From assembly GCA_017538255.1 (NCBI GenBank), contig JAFYJD010000020.1:1-64000 (forward strand): a stretch of 64,000 nucleotides of DNA, in the 5' to 3' direction. Origin of the DNA: Clostridia bacterium. GTDB taxonomy: Bacteria; Bacillota; Clostridia; Christensenellales; CAG-138. Position 1 is the stretch's first letter. Each line of letters starts with the position of its first letter. Both the position numbers and the translations under genes were made by a program. Below the pieces are notes generated by a model. It did no database searches and was not told the origin of the DNA. It worked only from the letters and a program-made list of their open reading frames with translations. Positions 60,737 through 64,000 of the stretch are shown here, piece by piece.

Positions 60737-61677
60737 ACGAAACGGGAAACAACCGGGTGATATTTGCGGACGACGAGCGCATCGTGATAACGGTCGTGTC
60801 CGGAGGCATGCGCCTTGATGCTTTCGTCGCGGAGAATACGGACTATACAAGATCCGCCGCCCAACGACTGATCGATAGCGGCGCGGTGCTCGTTGACGGC
60901 GTGCAAAAAAAGACCAAATACGCCGTGCGAGCGGGGGAGACCGTGACGGTTGACCCACCCGAGCCCGAGCCCGTGGAACTCGAAGAAGAGGACATCCCCC
61001 TCGATATAGTCTATCAGGACGCGGATATCGCCGTCATCAACAAACCCGTCGGAATGGTCGTGCATCCGGCGGCGGGCAATCCGTCGGGCACGCTCGTGAA
61101 CGCGATAATGTTCCATATCAAGGATCTTTCGGGCATCGGCGGTGAGATGCGTCCCGGCATAGTTCATCGAATAGACAAGAACACCTCTGGGCTCATCGTC
61201 ATCGCAAAGAACGACGAGGCGCATAATTTTCTTTCGGACGAACTCAAAACGCATTCGGTCAGCCGCGTCTACTGTGCGCTTGCGGAGGGCAATTTCAAAG
61301 AGGACTGCGGCACCGTGGATGCGCCGATCGCGCGGCACAGGACGGACCGCAAGCGTATGGCTGTCGTAATGGGTGGAAGAAACGCGATCACGCATTGGCG
61401 GGTAGAGGAACGCTTCGGCACAAAAACGCTCCTGCGCGTTGAACTCGAAACGGGCAGAACGCACCAGATAAGGGTGCATCTTGCGCACATCGGGCATCCG
61501 CTTGTCGGCGACGATGTATACGGCGGCGGCAAAAACGACCTCGGCTTCAAGGGGCAGGCACTTCACGCCGCGGAACTGCGCCTCACCCACCCACGCACGG
61601 GCGAAAAGATGACTTTCCATGCGCCCCTGCCGGAAGTTTTCCAAAAGGCGCTTGAGAAATTGAGAAAGCGGAAGTAA
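60733..61677 (+). CDS. rluD: RluD-family 23S rRNA pseudouridine synthase
   Basis: Isomerises uridines in 23S rRNA (RluD/YlyB type). 314 aa from ATG 60733, which overlaps the lspA stop. An N-terminal S4 domain (RLDAFVAENTDYTRSAAQRLI) precedes the catalytic domain. Motif I is HRIDKNTSGLIVIAK with the catalytic Asp near residue 143, and motif III is GRTHQIRVHLAHIGHPLVGD. Pairing with lspA is common in Firmicutes. The last ~104 bases, including the stop, occur again at 62254-62357 beyond the GNAT gene. Confidence 0.95.
   Translation: MNETGNNRVIFADDERIVITVVSGGMRLDAFVAENTDYTRSAAQRLIDSGAVLVDGVQKKTKYAVRAGETVTVDPPEPEPVELEEEDIPLDIVYQDADIAVINKPVGMVVHPAAGNPSGTLVNAIMFHIKDLSGIGGEMRPGIVHRIDKNTSGLIVIAKNDEAHNFLSDELKTHSVSRVYCALAEGNFKEDCGTVDAPIARHRTDRKRMAVVMGGRNAITHWRVEERFGTKTLLRVELETGRTHQIRVHLAHIGHPLVGDDVYGGGKNDLGFKGQALHAAELRLTHPRTGEKMTFHAPLPEVFQKALEKLRKRK
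61574..61677. repeat. Direct repeat, copy 1: rluD 3' end
   Basis: The 104-bp 3' end of rluD. It matches 62254-62357 with about six differences, offset 680 bases, same orientation. Confidence 0.95.
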
Positions 61678-61736
61678 GCCCGTAACACGCAAAAGAAGGA
61701 CAGTATGATAAAAATAACACACCAAAGGAGGACAGT

Positions 61737-62252
61737 ATGATAAAAAGAGGAAGTATCGTTCTTGAACCGTTTGAAATGAAATACCTTGACAACTACTTTA
61801 CCGGCTTCAATGGGGAAGTGACCAAATACCAATGGCCCGATCCGTTTGAAAGCATTGACGACGCACAAGCCGTGCTTCAAGGCTTTATTGACGATACCGA
61901 GCGCGGAGAGATGCTGTTTTTCTCGGTTCTTTCCGATGACGGTGCATTTGTCGGCAGCGCGGAGCTTCACGGGCTTGACGGCGATTGCCCTGAGGTAGGA
62001 ATATGGATAATCGAGAGCGAGCGCAGCAAGGGCTATGCGTACGATGCGCTTTGCGCGATGTTGGAGCTTGCGCACGAAAAATACGGCAAGCACGAATTTT
62101 TCTATGAAGCGGATACCCGCAACGAGGCAAGCGCAGGACTTTTGAAAAAGCTCGGCGCGACCTATGATATTACCGACCTTGAAACGGATGAGCTTATCAC
62201 CGATACGGGCAAGCAGCTCAAGCTTTGTGGACATACGCTCAAGGTCAGGTAA
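61737..62252 (+). CDS. GNAT-family N-acetyltransferase
   Basis: A 171-aa acetyltransferase of the RimJ/RimL-like group, acetyl-CoA dependent, target unknown. It has the long N-terminal strand IVLEPFEMKYLDNYF, EVGIWIIESERSKGYAYDAL (acetyl-CoA pyrophosphate loop; R/Q-x-x-G-x-G/A near residue 98) and ADTRNEASAGLLKKLG (the usual N-x-x-S stretch). ATG 61737 follows AAAGGAGGAC. An identical start signal (GAAGGACAGTATGATAAAAA) lies 32 bases earlier and opens an 11-codon ORF that ends in the GNAT start (TATGA). The gene is bracketed by the rluD 3'-end repeats, so it looks inserted into the rluD-NUDIX junction. Confidence 0.9.
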   Translation: MIKRGSIVLEPFEMKYLDNYFTGFNGEVTKYQWPDPFESIDDAQAVLQGFIDDTERGEMLFFSVLSDDGAFVGSAELHGLDGDCPEVGIWIIESERSKGYAYDALCAMLELAHEKYGKHEFFYEADTRNEASAGLLKKLGATYDITDLETDELITDTGKQLKLCGHTLKVR

Positions 62253-62253
62253 A

Positions 62254-62357
62254 ACTGCGCCTCACCCACCCCCGCACGGGCGAAAGCATGACTTTCCATG
62301 CGCCCCTGCCGGAGGTTTTCCAAAAGGCGATTGAGAAATTGAGAAAGCGGAAGTGAA
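62254..62357. repeat. Direct repeat, copy 2: rluD 3'-end remnant
   Basis: A non-coding-context copy of the rluD 3' end including a stop codon (TGA). It lies directly before the NUDIX gene and explains the 110-base gap after the GNAT gene. Confidence 0.95.
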
Positions 62358-62362
62358 TTAAA

Positions 62363-62821
62363 ATGCAGGTTAAATTCTACGATAATATCCCCGAAGCTCT
62401 TCCGAAATTCGCAGTAATTATCGCAAGATCGGGCGGCAAATGGGTGTTTTGCAGGCACAAAGCGCGCGAAACATTCGAGGTGCCCGGCGGACATAGAGAG
62501 AAGGGCGAAACGATACTCGATACCGCGAAACGTGAACTTTACGAGGAAACGGGCGCTATAAAGTACAGCCTTAAGCCGGTTTGCGTCTATTCGGTGACTG
62601 CGCCGGACAATTTCGGCGGCGAGGAGACCTTCGGTGCGCTTTTTTATGCCGAAATAGAGGAGTTCGAAAGCGAACTGCACAGCGAGATAGAGCGCGTTTT
62701 CCTTTTCGACGAGCTGCCCGAAATCAAAGCTTGGACCTATCCGCTTATCCAGCCAAGGCTGATAGAGGAAGCGAAAAGGCGCTTGACCGGTTTCCGAACA
62801 GGTCAAAGTGATGGAGTATAA
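62363..62821 (+). CDS. NUDIX hydrolase
   Basis: A 152-aa pyrophosphohydrolase. The NUDIX box is intact, GGHREKGE followed by AKRELYEETGA (about 49-72), with G-x5-E-x7-REUxEE-x-G-U order. The rest has the 8-oxo-dGTP/nucleotide-type beta fold, but the substrate is unknown. ATG 62363 lies only five bases after the rluD remnant and has no strong ribosome-binding site of its own apart from GAGAAAGCGGAAG within the remnant. Before the GNAT insertion it may have followed rluD directly. Confidence 0.92.
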   Translation: MQVKFYDNIPEALPKFAVIIARSGGKWVFCRHKARETFEVPGGHREKGETILDTAKRELYEETGAIKYSLKPVCVYSVTAPDNFGGEETFGALFYAEIEEFESELHSEIERVFLFDELPEIKAWTYPLIQPRLIEEAKRRLTGFRTGQSDGV

Positions 62822-62838
62822 TACTAAAGGAGTACAAT

Positions 62839-63021
62839 ATGGAAAAGGAACAGGGTAAAAACACTCAAACAATAGTAAAAAAGACCGTCCGTTCAGGCAT
62901 TTCATTTGGAAGCGCGCTTGCGATGGTGATAAGCTATACCGCTTGGCGCTCAGTCGGCTGGGCTATCCTTCACGGGCTGCTCGGCTGGCTGTACGTCATC
63001 TATTATGTGATAAAATACTGA
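62839..63021 (+). CDS. Small membrane protein of unknown function (60 aa)
   Basis: It starts at ATG 62839 behind CTAAAGGAG. A charged N-terminus of about 18 residues precedes two hydrophobic stretches (SGISFGSALAMVISY and ILHGLLGWLYVIYYV). There is no catalytic motif. The shape resembles short Firmicutes membrane peptides of unknown role. It sits in a close plus-strand series between NUDIX and the 115-aa membrane protein. Confidence 0.65.
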   Translation: MEKEQGKNTQTIVKKTVRSGISFGSALAMVISYTAWRSVGWAILHGLLGWLYVIYYVIKY

Positions 63022-63046
63022 TCCCCAAAAACAGAAAGGAACTGCA

Positions 63047-63394
63047 GTGACAACGGGAGAGAGCATCGCTTTCATATTCGTTTGCGCGCTTGCCGCAGCG
63101 GGATTTGTATTGGGCGCACTCCAGTACATGCAAAAAGGGATACCGCTCAATAACGCCTACATCTACGCTTCGAAACGCGAGAGGGAAACAATGGATAAAA
63201 AGCCGCGTTTCAGGCAGTCGGCAACGGTGTTTTTACTCTTGGGCGTGATCTTTGCGGCAATAGCCGCGGCGATCCTCACAAAGCGGTATGAACTCAAGTA
63301 TCTGTATCTGCCGCTGATGGCGGTATTGATCGTTTACGCAATAGCGTCCGATATCGTGATACGCAAAAAGGAAAACCGCGACAGAGGCGAATGA
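63047..63394 (+). CDS. DUF3784-like membrane protein (115 aa)
   Basis: The start is GTG 63047 with AGAAAGGAAC upstream. Three hydrophobic segments (about 5-25, 59-78 and 85-104) flank a hydrophilic loop, YASKRERETMDKKPRFRQ. The loop-then-helix layout resembles DUF3784 proteins, small three-helix membrane proteins of unknown function; this match is tentative. It follows the 60-aa membrane protein by 25 bases, and the nucleoside phosphorylase starts 31 bases on, so the four genes from NUDIX on may be co-transcribed. Confidence 0.6.
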   Translation: MTTGESIAFIFVCALAAAGFVLGALQYMQKGIPLNNAYIYASKRERETMDKKPRFRQSATVFLLLGVIFAAIAAAILTKRYELKYLYLPLMAVLIVYAIASDIVIRKKENRDRGE

Positions 63395-63425
63395 GCGGAA
63401 CAACGCTTTTTGGAAAGGAACTGTT

Positions 63426-64000
63426 ATGTGGAAACTGAAGGACGATGATTCAAGACCGATCTTCACCGCCGAAAAGCAGGTGAAAAGCGCGCACAGGGCG
63501 CATTCCGGAACGCCGCTTCCCGAGAAGACCGCGATCGTCTTTTTTATGGGCAGGGGACTCGATCTGATGCGCGATATGCATCCGGTCACGGAAGTTGACG
63601 AGGGCTTTCCCTGCTTTTTAAACCGCCGCGCCTTGTGGACGCTCAACGATCTTCCCGCCTGCTATCTCTACGGCGGCGCGGGTGCGCCTATGGCTGCGGA
63701 TACGGTCGAAACGCTCGCGGCGCTCGGCGTAAAGAACATCGTTTCGGTCGGGCTTTGCGGCGGGTTTTCGGACAAGGTGCACGCGGGAGAGATCATCGTG
63801 CCCGAAAAGGCGTTCGTCGAAGAGGGCACGTCCCTGCATTATTACGACGGGATCGTTTCCGCTTCGCCCGATGGGGAGTATTTGAAGGCGGTGAGCGGGG
63901 CGCTTGAAAAGCGCACGCACCCGATCGTTTCGATGGACGCGCCGTATCGCCAGACGTTCAAAAAAGAGGCGGAGTGGAGAAGGCTCGGCGCGGTCGGCGT
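63426..64000 (+). CDS. Nucleoside phosphorylase, partial (runs off window)
   Basis: The open frame runs from ATG 63426 (GGAAAGGAACTGTT upstream) to the window end, 191 codons without a stop. It fits the PNP/UDP phosphorylase family, which cleaves nucleosides with phosphate. Visible are LYGGAGAPMAADTVETLAALG (typical G-A-P-x-A segment), the base/phosphate strand VSVGLCGGFSDKV, and IIVPEKAFVEEGTSLHYY, where the substrate-contacting region lies. Uridine- and purine-specific forms cannot be separated without the C-terminal half. The normal length is about 240-260 residues, so about 60 are missing. Confidence 0.88.
   Translation, partial: MWKLKDDDSRPIFTAEKQVKSAHRAHSGTPLPEKTAIVFFMGRGLDLMRDMHPVTEVDEGFPCFLNRRALWTLNDLPACYLYGGAGAPMAADTVETLAALGVKNIVSVGLCGGFSDKVHAGEIIVPEKAFVEEGTSLHYYDGIVSASPDGEYLKAVSGALEKRTHPIVSMDAPYRQTFKKEAEWRRLGAVG

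Noticed and set aside
1..64000. tRNA, rRNA, tmRNA, T-box, insertion sequence or prophage genes
   Set aside because: I looked for tRNA T-loop and acceptor patterns, T-box motifs, transposase and integrase motifs and found none convincing. A covariance search would settle the RNA genes.

Overview
The window reads as a chromosomal segment of a strictly anaerobic Gram-positive bacterium of the class Clostridia, probably an uncultured gut- or rumen-type lineage. This is inferred from gene content: a SCIFF peptide with its radical SAM maturase, PolC, HemZ, a TIGR04086 membrane protein, rubrerythrin, a flavodiiron protein, an hbd/crt pair, dockerin-bearing secreted proteins, and many lipoproteins with Pro/Ser/Thr-rich linkers. 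It is moderately GC-rich with AT-rich promoters and intergenic hairpins. I saw no tRNA, rRNA, CRISPR array, transposase or prophage gene.

Layout. 1-4.6 kb: a small unknown protein, a DUF1540 protein, ddl-murF (peptidoglycan precursor synthesis) and a DegV protein. 4.7-8.0 kb: a consensus promoter and a yybP-ykoY-type (manganese) riboswitch with its own terminator, preceding a Na/Pi-cotransporter-like protein and an ArsB/NhaD-like transporter. 8.1-13.4 kb: rubrerythrin, a leucine-rich-repeat lipoprotein, a 2[4Fe-4S] ferredoxin, a secreted unknown, HU and a YabN-like MazG fusion. 13.5-19.0 kb: an accessory block with a secreted DNRLRE protein carrying a caspase-like C-terminal domain between two duplicated lipoproteins, then a VanY-type carboxypeptidase. 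19.1-29.7 kb: ABC exporter, CDF transporter, MurG, hbd-crt, an M3-family lipoprotein, a TSCPD protein, an RNA methyltransferase, a small membrane protein and uracil-DNA glycosylase. 29.8-35 kb: SCIFF precursor, maturase, an Orn/Lys/Arg-decarboxylase-family protein, a small lipoprotein and an orphan radical SAM protein. 35.1-41.0 kb: a PepV-like dipeptidase, a frameshifted PepF and two dockerin proteins with cleaved-adhesin-like domains. 41.1-57.9 kb: a flavodiiron protein, then the housekeeping run hemZ - MBL hydrolase - dtd - relA - apt - recJ - TIGR04086 - yajC - polC - ispG - nitroreductase, all on the minus strand. 58.2-64.0 kb: a 47-aa protein, a second Na/Pi-like protein, lspA-rluD, a GNAT acetyltransferase flanked by a duplicated rluD 3' end, a NUDIX protein, two small membrane proteins and a nucleoside phosphorylase that runs off the window.

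The most unusual observations are a PolC whose embedded proofreading exonuclease has lost its recognisable catalytic residues; the caspase-like/lipoprotein block, whose repeats indicate duplication of a two-gene unit followed by loss of one gene; the manganese-type riboswitch in front of a phosphate/anion-type transporter pair; a MazG fusion with a degenerate methylase half; the GNAT gene bounded by ~104-bp repeats of the rluD 3' end; and an orphan radical SAM protein. All functions are read from motifs and context; no database search was run.
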